Source of the DNA: Leptospira perolatii
Lineage (GTDB): Bacteria > Spirochaetota > Leptospiria > Leptospirales > Leptospiraceae
DNA length: 64,000 bases
Assembly (NCBI RefSeq): GCF_002811875.1
Contig: NZ_NPDZ01000002.1
Coordinates: forward strand, 124,001 to 188,000
Direction of reading: 5' to 3'
Below, in pieces: positions 1 through 8,757 of this stretch. The first letter of the stretch is position 1, and each line of letters begins with the position of its first letter. The notes under the pieces are model-generated. The model made no database searches. It had not been told where the DNA came from and saw only the letters and a list, made by a program, of their open reading frames with translations. Both the position numbers and the translations under genes were made by a program.

Positions 1-197
1 GCTTCATAAATCTCCATCGGTTTAGAAAGTCCCGCTAATTCGTTCACATAGGAAGCGGGTAGTAATAGTAATTTCTCTTTTTGCCAATTTCTATCTTTAG
101 GATTTTGCCGAACTTGAAACTTAGGAGAGGAACAGGAAATAAATACAAAAAGGATTTCCAGGAAGAAAAGGTAAAAAGGGATTAACTTTGATTTCAT
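1..197 (-). CDS. Putative lipoprotein, N-terminal part only
   Basis: The reading frame opens at an ATG (complement of 195-197) and runs off the left edge of the window, giving 65 residues. The first 22 residues are a short basic start, a hydrophobic stretch and FISC, a typical relaxed spirochaetal lipobox, so the product is probably exported and lipidated at Cys22. The rest (KFQVRQNPKDRNWQKEK...) matches no family I recognise. It lies 56 bases downstream of the TPR gene on the same strand and may be co-transcribed with it. Confidence 0.6.
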   Translation of the reverse strand, partial: MKSKLIPFYLFFLEILFVFISCSSPKFQVRQNPKDRNWQKEKLLLLPASYVNELAGLSKPMEIYE

Positions 198-253
198 GAT
201 CTGATGGAAAGCTTTGTGATTGCCGTTAAAGTCGCAAGCGAATTCGCTTTCTA

Positions 254-1417
254 TCAGCGGTTTTCCAAGTAATAAGAAAAGGTTTTATCTAAATAGTACG
301 GACCTGCGAATCTGGAAAAATCTCTTTCTAATTCCTCACCTCTGAGTTCGAGGTACATTTCCTTCCACTCTTTGGCAAGTGTGTTTGCTTCTCCTTCTGT
401 TTCGGAGTCCTGCAATACATGGATTGCAAACACTAGAATTTCCCAGTTGAATCCGGTCTGTCTTAAGACTGAGTCCCATTCCTCGGAGCTCAGAGATTTT
501 TTAGAGAGCAAAATCTCTTCCAGAAGTTCTATTGCGTGGACGTCTTTAGAAGCGCCATTTTGCACATAGATCCTTCGAATCGGCATTAGATAATCTTTAT
601 CCAAGAACATGGACTGTTCTAAAGCTAATAAGTAGGACCTCCTGGCCATTGCACCTGCTTGCACAAATTTCCTCTTATCTAAGTATTCCATGGTCAGTTC
701 GTGGTGATAGATAGGATCTTCTCTAAAGATCGCAGCTCGGTCTAAAAGTCCATTCTCGTAAGAGGTCTGATCTTTTGCTTTTTTGGAAGATAGGCAAATT
801 CTATGTAGCTGACGGTTCCTAGGAAAATACGGAAGAAATCTGGAACAACGATCCAGCACTTCCTTGTGCTGGCTCTTCTCTTGAAAGCCTCGTATCTCAT
901 CTAGTAGTGCAGAAATTTCAGCCTTGTACGGATTGTTGAATTCTAGGTCCGAGAGATTCTGTTTATAGTACTCTAAGTTGCCTATTTTCGAGGCCCATAT
1001 TACAGCTCTGTAACGTAGATTGATGTCGTCTGGATTTCGGGCCAAAAGAACTCTGGATGTATTGAGTGCCTTATCCGCTATCCGGAGAGAATCGTAGAGA
1101 TCAGTCATTTCTCTTAGCAATGCGTTCTGTTCTGGCTGTAACCGAATGCTCGCTTCGAAACTCTTTAATGCTTCTAAGTCTTCCCCTTTTCCCAACAAGG
1201 CCTTTCCTTGGATCCAGTAATAACGGGCGTCCCTCGGATACTCGGATTCATCTGCGATCCTGAGTTTGTCCAGGGCTTGCTCATACCTTGTCCTTTCCAA
1301 CTCCTCGGTTGCCTGCTGGATCAGCTCTTCCCAAGAAAAGGTTGAACTCAAGGGCTGTACAGATTTTATAGTGCAAAAACCTAAAAAGAACCAAATGGAA
1401 AGAGTTCGTTTTGTCAC
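254..1417 (-). CDS. Exported TPR-repeat protein
   Basis: This 387-residue protein begins with GTG; an AGGAG lies about nine bases upstream. Residues 1-22 form a signal-peptide-like hydrophobic segment. From about residue 28 to 130 there are helical repeats of TPR type (for example YYWIQGKALLGKGEDLEALKS and NALLREMTDLYDSLRIADKAL), and further TPR-like helices follow to about residue 270. TPR proteins are protein-interaction scaffolds; the location is probably periplasmic or envelope-associated. No enzymatic motif is visible. The role is unknown. Confidence 0.75.
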   Translation of the reverse strand: MTKRTLSIWFFLGFCTIKSVQPLSSTFSWEELIQQATEELERTRYEQALDKLRIADESEYPRDARYYWIQGKALLGKGEDLEALKSFEASIRLQPEQNALLREMTDLYDSLRIADKALNTSRVLLARNPDDINLRYRAVIWASKIGNLEYYKQNLSDLEFNNPYKAEISALLDEIRGFQEKSQHKEVLDRCSRFLPYFPRNRQLHRICLSSKKAKDQTSYENGLLDRAAIFREDPIYHHELTMEYLDKRKFVQAGAMARRSYLLALEQSMFLDKDYLMPIRRIYVQNGASKDVHAIELLEEILLSKKSLSSEEWDSVLRQTGFNWEILVFAIHVLQDSETEGEANTLAKEWKEMYLELRGEELERDFSRFAGPYYLDKTFSYYLENR

Positions 1418-1550
1418 TGGAAGACTCTCCTAGAAGATAACTTTCTGAGTATCGGCTTTCGGACTATGTTAGGGGCAAAGCCCATCGGCAGTTCCTTTTC
1501 CATCTTTTTAAACCATCGGACATTTAAAAAAAAACAAGAGGTTTCCCTGA

Positions 1551-3665
1551 ATGAATTCGGTAACGATAATTCTTTCGATGGCTGTCCTGGCCATTTTGAC
1601 CGCTGTCGTGTACGCGCTTAAGGTCACCAGGATCAAAGTCGGAGCAGAAGGAGGAAAAGCAGAAGAAACGAAAAAACTGCTAGAAATTTCCACCGCGATC
1701 TCCGAAGGAGCCATGGCATTTTTGATCCGGGAGTACAAGACGATCTCTCTATTCATCGGCTTTATGGCTGTACTCATCTTCCTTTTATTAGACAATCCTG
1801 AATCTGAGAATTTTCATGATGGGATATTCACAGCGATCGCATTCATTTCGGGCGCATTTATCTCCTGTCTTTCTGGATTTATCGGTATGAAGATCGCTAC
1901 TGCCGGAAACGTTCGGACCGCGGAAGCAGCAAAGAATTCGATGCAAAATGCCTTTAGAGTTGCATTTGACTCTGGAGCGGTCATGGGATTCGGCTTAGTG
2001 GGCCTCGCTGTTCTCGGAATGATCACACTATTCCTGATTTATACCGGCACATTTCCAGAAGTGAATAAGCTTTTCTTAATGGAGTCCCTCGCGGGATTCG
2101 GGTTAGGCGGATCTGCAGTTGCTCTCTTCGGAAGAGTGGGCGGAGGCATTTATACCAAGGCCGCGGATGTGGGTGCAGACTTGGTCGGAAAGGTAGAAAA
2201 AGGAATCCCGGAAGATGACCCTCGTAACCCTGCTACCATTGCCGATAATGTTGGCGATAACGTAGGCGACGTTGCTGGAATGGGAGCGGACTTATTCGGT
2301 TCTTGCGCAGAGGCAACTTCTGCTGCGCTGGTGATCGGAGCTACTGCGAGTGCTCTTTCCGGAAATACTGACGCTCTTTTATATCCATTGCTCATTTCTG
2401 CATTCGGGATCCCTGCTTCACTTCTCACTTCCTTGATCGCTCGGGTCAAAGAAGGCGGAAATGTAGAGAAGGTTCTGAAGATTCAACTTTGGGTCTCCAC
2501 AGTTATCGTCGCAGTCGCGATGTATTTTGTGACCGATGTATTTATGACCGATTCGTTTGAGATCGCCGGAAAAATCATTACCAAGTGGAATGTGTATATT
2601 TCCCTTCTCGTCGGTTTGTTTGCGGGTATGTTTATCGGTCTGGTTACAGAGTATTATACTTCGCATTCTTATAAGCCGGTTCGTGAGGTTGCTGACGCTT
2701 CCAATACTGGAGCTGCCACAAACATTATCTACGGTCTGGCATTGGGATACCAAAGTTCCGTGATTCCAGTGGTTCTTCTTGTGATCACAATTGTGACTGC
2801 GAATCTCTTAGGCGGAATGTACGGGATCGCGATCGCCGCGCTTGGAATGATTTCTACAATTGCGATTGGGCTTACGATCGACGCATACGGACCTGTTTCG
2901 GATAACGCAGGTGGGATCGCGGAAATGGCTGAGCTCGGAAAAGAAGTAAGAAATAGAACCGATACCTTGGACGCTGCGGGAAATACTACTGCTGCGATCG
3001 GAAAAGGATTTGCGATCGGTTCCGCAGCATTAACTTCTCTCGCTCTATTTGCGGCATTTATTACCAGAACCAAAACAACTGGTTTAGACATTTTGAATGC
3101 AGAAGTATTTGGAGGATTGCTCTTCGGTGCTATGCTTCCGTTCATCTTTACCGCTCTGACTATGAAATCCGTCGGAAAAGCAGCTAAAGATATGGTCGAA
3201 GAAGTGAGAAGACAGTTTAAAGAAATTCCAGGCATCATGGAAAGAAAGGCGAAGCCTGACTATAAGCGTTGCGTGGATATTTCTACCACTGCCGCGCTCA
3301 GAGAAATGATACTACCTGGCTTGCTTGTTCTCTTGACTCCGATCATCGTCGGATATCTGTTCGGAATCAAATCGCTTGCCGGTGTCCTTGCTGGAGCTCT
3401 GGTTTCTGGAGTGGTTCTCGCGATTTCTTCTGCGAATTCAGGCGGTGGCTGGGACAACGCTAAGAAGTACATCGAGAAGATTGCAGGTGGAAAAGGCTCC
3501 GACCAGCACAAAGCTGCTGTGGTAGGTGATACCGTTGGAGATCCTCTCAAGGATACTTCTGGGCCATCCATTAACATTTTGATCAAATTGATGGCGATTA
3601 CAAGCTTAGTGTTTGCTGAATTTTTCGTGCAGCACGGAGGATTGATTCTAAGACTATTTCACTAA
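1551..3665 (+). CDS. hppA: Membrane-bound, cation-pumping pyrophosphatase
   Basis: This 704-residue, roughly 16-helix integral membrane enzyme hydrolyses PPi and pumps H+ or Na+ across the inner membrane. The PPi-binding motif DVGADLVGK lies at residues 206-214, the acidic metal-binding run DNVGDNVGD at 232-240, and a second acidic cluster ([13 protein letters not shown]) near the C terminus. In the GNTTAA motif (477-482) residue 481 is Ala; in this family Ala here marks the K+-dependent class and Lys the K+-independent class. Ion specificity (H+ or Na+) cannot be settled by eye. AAGAGG lies upstream of the ATG. The gene appears monocistronic, with a terminator downstream. Confidence 0.97.
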   Translation: MNSVTIILSMAVLAILTAVVYALKVTRIKVGAEGGKAEETKKLLEISTAISEGAMAFLIREYKTISLFIGFMAVLIFLLLDNPESENFHDGIFTAIAFISGAFISCLSGFIGMKIATAGNVRTAEAAKNSMQNAFRVAFDSGAVMGFGLVGLAVLGMITLFLIYTGTFPEVNKLFLMESLAGFGLGGSAVALFGRVGGGIYTKAADVGADLVGKVEKGIPEDDPRNPATIADNVGDNVGDVAGMGADLFGSCAEATSAALVIGATASALSGNTDALLYPLLISAFGIPASLLTSLIARVKEGGNVEKVLKIQLWVSTVIVAVAMYFVTDVFMTDSFEIAGKIITKWNVYISLLVGLFAGMFIGLVTEYYTSHSYKPVREVADASNTGAATNIIYGLALGYQSSVIPVVLLVITIVTANLLGGMYGIAIAALGMISTIAIGLTIDAYGPVSDNAGGIAEMAELGKEVRNRTDTLDAAGNTTAAIGKGFAIGSAALTSLALFAAFITRTKTTGLDILNAEVFGGLLFGAMLPFIFTALTMKSVGKAAKDMVEEVRRQFKEIPGIMERKAKPDYKRCVDISTTAALREMILPGLLVLLTPIIVGYLFGIKSLAGVLAGALVSGVVLAISSANSGGGWDNAKKYIEKIAGGKGSDQHKAAVVGDTVGDPLKDTSGPSINILIKLMAITSLVFAEFFVQHGGLILRLFH

Positions 3666-3750
3666 AATCTTAGAATCAACGGAATTAGATCTCTGCTCTA
3701 GAAACTCTTTGGAGCGGAGAATCGATCCTTTGTTACAATTTTCTAAAGTA

Positions 3751-3781
3751 AGAGCTCCGAAGGAATCCGGGGCTCTTTTTG
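3751..3781 (+). terminator. Intrinsic terminator after hppA
   Basis: AGAGCTCC (3751-3758) pairs with GGGGCTCT (3769-3776), with one G-U pair and a 10-base loop, followed by a T run. It sits about 90 bases after the hppA stop and faces the convergent acetyltransferase gene. Confidence 0.75.
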
Positions 3782-3818
3782 TTTGGTCTGTATGACTCTT
3801 GGGAGAATCAAATCAGTG

Positions 3819-4337
3819 CTAAATTACCGATTTTCGAAAGTGAACATAAAAAGGTGAGAACCCTTGTGCTTTCCAGAACTCTACGGCATTTTCGTTTTCT
3901 GAGACTGCCCTAAGCTCCACAGATTGGATTCCATTCTCTTTTGCCCATTCAAAGGTATAATCTACCAGAGGTTTCATAAAACCGGATTTTTGTTTTCCGT
4001 TTTTAGTCACGGCAAGATCTATATAAAGATTTCTCTCTTCTTCCAAGTAAGGCTTATCTTCCACTCTTGCGATTAGCACGGATACAAGTTCCTCGCCAAA
4101 AAAACCGCCGACAAACACTACCTTTTCGGTGCCTCGTAATTTCAAATAGATGTCGACCATTTTAGCGGCTGCCCTGGGACGAATCTTAAAGATACCGTCG
4201 AGAGGAAGTTTATTGAGCATCCTAAAAAATTGATTCACTAACTCTATGACGGCTTCCCTTTCTGTAGGAGTAATCGCCCGAATCGTAAATTTATCCATTT
4301 GCATTAGCATTTGGTCACGGATTCTGATGAGTAGCAT
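3819..4337 (-). CDS. GNAT-family N-acetyltransferase
   Basis: The 172-residue product has the GNAT fold pattern: the start FTIRAITPTEREAVIELVNQFF, central strands with LYIDLAVTKNGKQKSGFMKPLVDYTFEWA (acetyl-CoA pyrophosphate-binding helix region) and the C-terminal motif SVELRAVSENENAVEFWKAQGF, typical of motif B. It presumably transfers an acetyl group from acetyl-CoA to an amine; the substrate is unknown. The start used here has AAGGA just upstream; an inner ATG at 4296-4298 (MDKFTIRAI) also fits the domain start but has no ribosome-binding site. It is convergent with hppA. Confidence 0.85.
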   Translation of the reverse strand: MLLIRIRDQMLMQMDKFTIRAITPTEREAVIELVNQFFRMLNKLPLDGIFKIRPRAAAKMVDIYLKLRGTEKVVFVGGFFGEELVSVLIARVEDKPYLEEERNLYIDLAVTKNGKQKSGFMKPLVDYTFEWAKENGIQSVELRAVSENENAVEFWKAQGFSPFYVHFRKSVI

Positions 4338-4456
4338 TTTTCCTTAAAAATCTAGTGTAAAATTGGGCCTTTCAATTGTTAATGTTTCTTAGTAGTTTCG
4401 AAAAAGATATAGGACTCACTTTGACATGGTCAAGGTGTAGAAATGAGAGCAGGATT

Positions 4457-5269
4457 GTGCGTCAGCTGATTTTAATTATTATATCTCTAACTCTGATCTT
4501 CACTTTCTTAACCAATTGCCAAGCGGAAGATGAGCACTTTCCACTCAGTACAGACCAGTTAGTCGTTCTTGATTATGCGATTAACTCTGATCCGGATCGC
4601 TCTGCGGTTTATTTTTCCACGGTCAGGAAGGTTCAACTCGAAGTAGTCTATGAAGAAGGAGCAGCTCCCGAAACCGGAATGCTTTTGAGCGTTCAGGATA
4701 TTTGGGATATCACTCAGGTGAATTTGGAGAAAGTATTCGCTACTAGAGATTACGCCGTACATGTAGAAGTACCAAAAGAGCCATCCTCTGATATGAGAGA
4801 AATACCTTCGCAAGGAAAAAGAGAATGGACCTCTGTAGATCTTGTTAGTTTTGCTAACACCTTTCGAACTAAAAATTCTAACTTTGAAGAGACCGTATTT
4901 TTTGTCGCATTTGTTCGCGGTAAATTACAGGGATCAAACGGAGGAGTGATCGGATCCACGTACTCCGGATTTTTGGGTTTGGGCGCTCCAGTCGTTTTTA
5001 TTTTTAAAGATGTGATCGAAACTTTTCCGAGGGCTTCTAGAAAGAATGCAGAGCAAAGAACCGTAGTGCACGAGTTAGGACACGCTTTGGGTCTCGTAAA
5101 TTCTGGAATTCCTATGACTTCCGAACACCAAGATGTAGCAAGAGGTGCTCACTGCACCAATGAAAAATGTGCGATGTATTATTCAGTCAATCTAAGAAAG
5201 ATAGACACCGAAAGTCCATATCTCTATGGACCAGAGTGCTATCAGGATATCAAAGAATTTCGTCCTTAA
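4457..5269 (+). CDS. Metzincin-like zinc metalloprotease lipoprotein
   Basis: A 270-residue protein from the GTG start, chosen because GCAGGA precedes it and a clean lipoprotein signal follows (hydrophobic run ending LTNC at Cys21). The open frame extends upstream to 4376 without a ribosome-binding site. HELGHALGLVNSG (from about residue 205) supplies the HExxH zinc site (H205, H209, E206). The third metzincin ligand position holds Asn rather than His, but GAHCTNEKCAMYYS follows, offering another His, two Cys and a Met-turn-like CAMY. It is probably anchored in the envelope facing the periplasm or surface. Substrate unknown. Confidence 0.7.
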   Translation: MRQLILIIISLTLIFTFLTNCQAEDEHFPLSTDQLVVLDYAINSDPDRSAVYFSTVRKVQLEVVYEEGAAPETGMLLSVQDIWDITQVNLEKVFATRDYAVHVEVPKEPSSDMREIPSQGKREWTSVDLVSFANTFRTKNSNFEETVFFVAFVRGKLQGSNGGVIGSTYSGFLGLGAPVVFIFKDVIETFPRASRKNAEQRTVVHELGHALGLVNSGIPMTSEHQDVARGAHCTNEKCAMYYSVNLRKIDTESPYLYGPECYQDIKEFRP

Positions 5270-5318
5270 CCGATTTCCTGAATCGATTCGATTCTTAGAT
5301 TTCACCCAACCGATCTAG

Positions 5319-5825
5319 TTAGATTTTCCAGCCTTTTGAAAATTCTACGAGCTGGTCCGTAGCCTTTCCCCATCCGTCGTAAAATCCCATTTCTTCGTGA
5401 GTTTTGCGAGCTTGCTCTGTTCCATGAATCGCAATCGCCGTATATTTTGTTCCCTTTCCGTGAGCTTCTATAGTAATGATTGCAGTGATAAAATCCATAG
5501 AGTTCATAGGCCTTCGAGGAGAAGGTCTAAATCCGGGAAGAAGTGCATCTGTCCAGATCAGTCTTTGGTTCGGAATGACTTCCAAATAACACCCGATATT
5601 CGGAAAGTCTTCACCTTCAGGAGATTGCATCGTAGTGCGAAAAATTCCTCCGGGTCTCAGATCGACTTCGCAATCTATGGTTTTCCAAGGAGCTGGAGTA
5701 AACCATTCCACAAGATGTTTCGGGTTGGTCCAGGCAGACCAAACTAATTCGGGAGATACATCGACGATTCTTTCCAAGACCAGGTCGAGCTTAGGGTCTA
5801 GTTTGTGATGATTTAGCTGATTCAT
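5319..5825 (-). CDS. SRPBCC/AHSA1-family protein
   Basis: This 168-residue protein has the START-like ligand-binding fold of the AHSA1 family: [20 protein letters not shown] near the N terminus, [16 protein letters not shown] and a C-terminal helix with [16 protein letters not shown]. The ATG at 5823-5825 overlaps the stop of the ArsR-type regulator (ATGA), so the two are translationally coupled. Such ArsR plus AHSA1 pairs are common in bacteria, but the ligand is not known. Confidence 0.9.
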   Translation of the reverse strand: MNQLNHHKLDPKLDLVLERIVDVSPELVWSAWTNPKHLVEWFTPAPWKTIDCEVDLRPGGIFRTTMQSPEGEDFPNIGCYLEVIPNQRLIWTDALLPGFRPSPRRPMNSMDFITAIITIEAHGKGTKYTAIAIHGTEQARKTHEEMGFYDGWGKATDQLVEFSKGWKI

Positions 5826-6166
5826 TTTTCTTTCTCCTTCTCTTTCAATCGATAAAGATACTGATCCAATTGATCTAAGCGTTGTTCCCAAATGGATCTC
5901 CGCTTTGTCATCCATTCCTCTGCCTGTTTCAATCGCTTCGGTACGAGTTGGTAGGTCCTTACTCTTCCGCTCTTAAAAGAGCGGACCAGCATGGACTCTT
6001 CCAGCACAGAAAGATGCTGCATAAAAGAGGGTAATGCCATATCGAAGGATCGTGCCAGTTCGCCTACAGCCGCGGGGCCCTCGCAAAGTCTCTCCACTAC
6101 GGCCCTACGAGTAGGATCCGCCAAGGTATGAAAGATTGCATTTAGAGTTTCCTGTTTGTTAGGCAT
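5822..6166 (-). CDS. ArsR-family transcriptional regulator
   Basis: This 114-residue winged-helix protein shows [64 protein letters not shown], the ArsR/SmtB DNA-binding layout (recognition helix about residues 43-57). The Cys pair of metal-sensing ArsR proteins is absent, so it is probably of the metal-independent type that accompanies AHSA1 proteins. Its start codon lies within a palindrome and directly after a consensus -10 box, suggesting a leaderless, self-repressed transcript. It is coupled to the downstream AHSA1 gene by ATGA. Confidence 0.92.
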   Translation of the reverse strand: MPNKQETLNAIFHTLADPTRRAVVERLCEGPAAVGELARSFDMALPSFMQHLSVLEESMLVRSFKSGRVRTYQLVPKRLKQAEEWMTKRRSIWEQRLDQLDQYLYRLKEKEKEK

Positions 6167-6174
6167 TTGCCTAA
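6159..6174. promoter_or_regulatory. Perfect palindrome at arsR start (likely operator 1)
   Basis: TTAGGCA-TT-TGCCTAA is a perfect 7-2-7 inverted repeat covering the ArsR start codon and touching its -10 box. Such placement is expected for autorepression by an ArsR-type dimer; this function is inferred. Confidence 0.65.
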
Positions 6175-6201
6175 GTATAGTTCAAAAAAGAATCCAAGCA
6201 A
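6174..6201 (-). promoter_or_regulatory. Promoter of arsR/AHSA1 operon, apparently leaderless
   Basis: On the minus strand TTGCTT (6196-6201) and TATACT (6174-6179) are separated by 16 bases. The ATG begins only seven bases after the -10 box, where transcription would start, and there is no Shine-Dalgarno sequence, so the mRNA is predicted to be leaderless. Confidence 0.6.
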
Positions 6202-6238
6202 TCTTTTTTCCAAAATATTAGATTCATATTAAAAAAAG

Positions 6239-6254
6239 TTAGGCAATTGACTAA
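6239..6254. promoter_or_regulatory. Second copy of the palindrome (likely operator 2)
   Basis: TTAGGCA-AT-TGACTAA differs from operator 1 by one arm base plus the central base, and the following AGTAT is shared by both. It lies 80 bases away, with centres spaced about eight helical turns apart. It contains TTGACT, which could serve as the -35 box for the divergent ABM gene, so the regulator may control both directions. Confidence 0.55.
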
Positions 6255-6344
6255 GTATTATGCTTGATAACAAACTCGGAAATCTTTTCAGTTGCTTTGA
6301 GTTCATTCTATGAATTCGTTCTAAAAAGAAAATGGGAGTGAGAA

Positions 6345-6635
6345 ATGATACTGGAAGTAGCAATTCTGCAAGTCAAACCAGGATTAACGAAAGAATTTGA
6401 ATCCAATTTTAAACAGGCCTCCAAAATTATTTCTCAAAGAAAAGGTTATATTCTGCACGAATTGCAAAGATGTATCGAGGATAAAAATAAGTACGTGCTA
6501 CTTGTCCGTTGGGAAACCTTGGAAGATCATACGGTGGGTTTCAGGCAATCCGAAGAATATCAGGAATGGAAAAAGTTGCTCCATCATTTTTATGATCCTT
6601 TCCCGACCGTTGAACATTTTGAAGAGATAGATTAA
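6345..6635 (+). CDS. ABM-domain (antibiotic biosynthesis monooxygenase-like) protein
   Basis: This 96-residue single-domain protein of the dimeric alpha/beta-barrel ABM fold begins with VAILQVKPGLTKEFESNF and carries KGYILHELQRC and LLVRWETLEDH, then FRQSEEYQEWKKLLHHFYDPFPTVEHFE. Family members include cofactor-free monooxygenases and haem-degrading enzymes, but many have no known activity. GGGAGTGAG precedes the ATG. It is divergent from the ArsR operon, with a shared palindrome between them. Confidence 0.85.
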   Translation: MILEVAILQVKPGLTKEFESNFKQASKIISQRKGYILHELQRCIEDKNKYVLLVRWETLEDHTVGFRQSEEYQEWKKLLHHFYDPFPTVEHFEEID

Positions 6636-6862
6636 GAATTCAGTCTTTCTAAATAAGTTCTGGATCCAATCTTTCAAAAACCTGCCTTTCAGACCTTGTA
6701 ATCTGATTGACGCTCCAAAAGATATCCTTATCACATTTTGATCATGGATAAGGAAGTAACTCTGGTCAAGCTATGCTATGGACAGATTGGAAGAATACTC
6801 GGAGCACATATCTTCGTTAAATTTCTTGCATATAGCTGGATCACCAAGACAAGAGGAATCGC

Positions 6863-7249
6863 GTGAAACGAATCTGGACAATCATTGGAGTTGAGAGAGT
6901 AGACTACAGCTTTCAATGGTATCAGTCTTTGCTCGGTTTGCCGCGCAGTGCTCCGGCTCATGATGATTTCGGGCAAATCCTAGATTCGGACGGAACAGTA
7001 CTGCTTTGCCTTCACGCGTGGGGAGCGCACGAACATCCACCTCTGATGAGTCCGAAACGAGCACTGCCGGGGAACGGCCTTCTGCTTTTTTTTCGGGTCG
7101 ATAATTTCGATTCTATCTTAAAGAATGCCCGAGCTTTGGCACCTCAACTAGAAGAGGAACCCCACCTTAACCCTAACACTGAAACTTTAGAGTTCTCTCT
7201 TTTAGATCCAGACGGTTACTTCGTGACGATTAATGCGCTTTCGTCCTAA
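6863..7249 (+). CDS. VOC (glyoxalase/dioxygenase) superfamily protein
   Basis: This 128-residue protein starts at GTG after AGAGGA. SFQWYQSLLGLP near the N terminus and FSLLDPDGYFVTI near the C terminus are the hallmark first-helix and final-strand motifs of the vicinal-oxygen-chelate fold. It is a single-module protein, so it probably works as a dimer. Substrate and metal are unknown. It is convergent with glyS, six bases away. The 227 bases upstream (6636-6862) hold no gene I can support. Confidence 0.8.
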   Translation: MKRIWTIIGVERVDYSFQWYQSLLGLPRSAPAHDDFGQILDSDGTVLLCLHAWGAHEHPPLMSPKRALPGNGLLLFFRVDNFDSILKNARALAPQLEEEPHLNPNTETLEFSLLDPDGYFVTINALSS

Positions 7250-7255
7250 TATGTT

Positions 7256-8653
7256 TCATAGGATGTGATTTGCAAAGTGGCTCTTTAGAGCTTGGATCGG
7301 CATTCTCTCCTGGTTCATACTGTCCCTGTCTCGAACCGTGACGGTTTGATCGTTTAAAGAATCGTAATCTACTGTAACGCAGAAAGGAGTTCCGATTTCG
7401 TCCTGTCTTCTGTATCTTTTTCCGATGGCGCCACCGTCGTCGTATTCGATGCTTCCCAAAGAGGCGAGCTCAGAATAAATTTTCCGAGCCATTTCAGGTA
7501 AGCCATCTTTTTTCATCAAAGGAAAAACTCCTACTTTTACAGGCGCTACTTTGGGTGAAAACCGAAGCACAGTTCTAGTTTCTCCGTCTGCTAATTTTTC
7601 TTCTGCGTAAGCGTCTGTAACTGTGGCTAAGAAAAGTCGATTTAAACCTAACGCCGGTTCTACGACGTAAGGAATATATTTCTTATTATTTACTTGATCA
7701 TGATATTTTAAATCTTCGCCGGAAAATTTTTCGTGCTGGCCTAGATCGTAATCGGTTCTTGATGCGATTCCCCATAACTCTCCCCAGCCGAATCCATATT
7801 TGTATTCGATATCCGAAGTTGCTTCGCTATAAAAGGAAAGTTCCTCTTTTTCATGTTCGCGGAGTCTTATATTCTCTTTTCTTAAACCGACTTGTTCCGT
7901 AAGCCAGTTCATACAGTATTCCACCCAGTGCGAAAACCATTCTTTCTGTGTCCCAGGTTCGCAGAAGTATTCCATTTCCATTTGCTCGAACTCCCTGGTA
8001 CGAAATACGAACTGACGCGCCATGATTTCGTTTCGAAAGGATTTTCCGATTTGAGCGATCCCGAAAGGGATCTTTCTTCTAGTTGTGGAAACTACGTTCT
8101 TGAAATTGATGAAAATTCCTTGGGCAGTCTCCGGTCTTAAATAAATTTCTTGGGCGTCTTCTGCGTTGGCGCCGTGGGAAGTCTGGAACATTAAATTGAA
8201 ATCTCTTGCTTCCGTAAATGTTCCCCTGTTTCCGCAGTTGGGACAAGGATAGTTTCCTACCTTGATTGCCTCGTTCATTTGTTCGAGGGTCAATCCGGTT
8301 GCTGCATTTTCACCTTTATGGTCTTCTAAAAATTTATCCGCGCGTATGCGCGCTTTGCAGTTTTTGCAATCGATCAGAGGATCGTTAAAGTTTGAAACGT
8401 GACCAGAGGCTTCCCAAACCTTCGGATTCAAAAGTATGGAAGAATCTAGTCCAACTACATCTTCCCTCAAATGCACAAATGATTTCCACCAAAGTCTTTT
8501 CAAGTTGTGCAGCAATTCCGCTCCATACGGACCGTAATCGAAGGTATTAGAGAGGCCCCCATAAATTTCTGAACCGGGGTATACAAAGCCTCTGCGTTTA
8601 CAAACGGATACGATATCTTTGAGCGAGGAATCGAGGGTTTCTTTCTTTTCCAT
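7256..8653 (-). CDS. glyS: Glycine--tRNA ligase (homodimeric, eukaryotic type)
   Basis: This 465-residue class II synthetase charges tRNA-Gly with glycine in the cytosol. It has motif 1 (YGGLSNTFDYGPYGAELL), a Cys-containing insert (CKNC and CPNCG), motif 2 (FGIAQIGKSFRNEI), motif 3 (EPALGLNRLFLA) and the C-terminal anticodon-binding domain (VKVGVFPLMKKDGLPEMARKIY). The length matches the single-chain alpha2 form and not the GlyQ/GlyS heterotetramer. The ATG at 8651-8653 was chosen because MEKKETLDSSLKDIV fits the family start; the open frame continues 60 bases further upstream. Confidence 0.97.
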   Translation of the reverse strand: MEKKETLDSSLKDIVSVCKRRGFVYPGSEIYGGLSNTFDYGPYGAELLHNLKRLWWKSFVHLREDVVGLDSSILLNPKVWEASGHVSNFNDPLIDCKNCKARIRADKFLEDHKGENAATGLTLEQMNEAIKVGNYPCPNCGNRGTFTEARDFNLMFQTSHGANAEDAQEIYLRPETAQGIFINFKNVVSTTRRKIPFGIAQIGKSFRNEIMARQFVFRTREFEQMEMEYFCEPGTQKEWFSHWVEYCMNWLTEQVGLRKENIRLREHEKEELSFYSEATSDIEYKYGFGWGELWGIASRTDYDLGQHEKFSGEDLKYHDQVNNKKYIPYVVEPALGLNRLFLATVTDAYAEEKLADGETRTVLRFSPKVAPVKVGVFPLMKKDGLPEMARKIYSELASLGSIEYDDGGAIGKRYRRQDEIGTPFCVTVDYDSLNDQTVTVRDRDSMNQERMPIQALKSHFANHIL

Positions 8654-8757
8654 GAGTCCAGAATTCCTGAACCTAGCCTCCGATAAAGTATTAAATTCAA
8701 AGAGAAAGAGCAATTCTTGTTTGCTTCGAAAGGTGGAGGGGGTCCAATAGGCGGAGG

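Noticed and set aside
2729..3238. 169-codon open frame antisense to hppA
   Set aside because: It is a shadow of a GC-rich, strongly conserved gene on the other strand; no ribosome-binding site or family resemblance.
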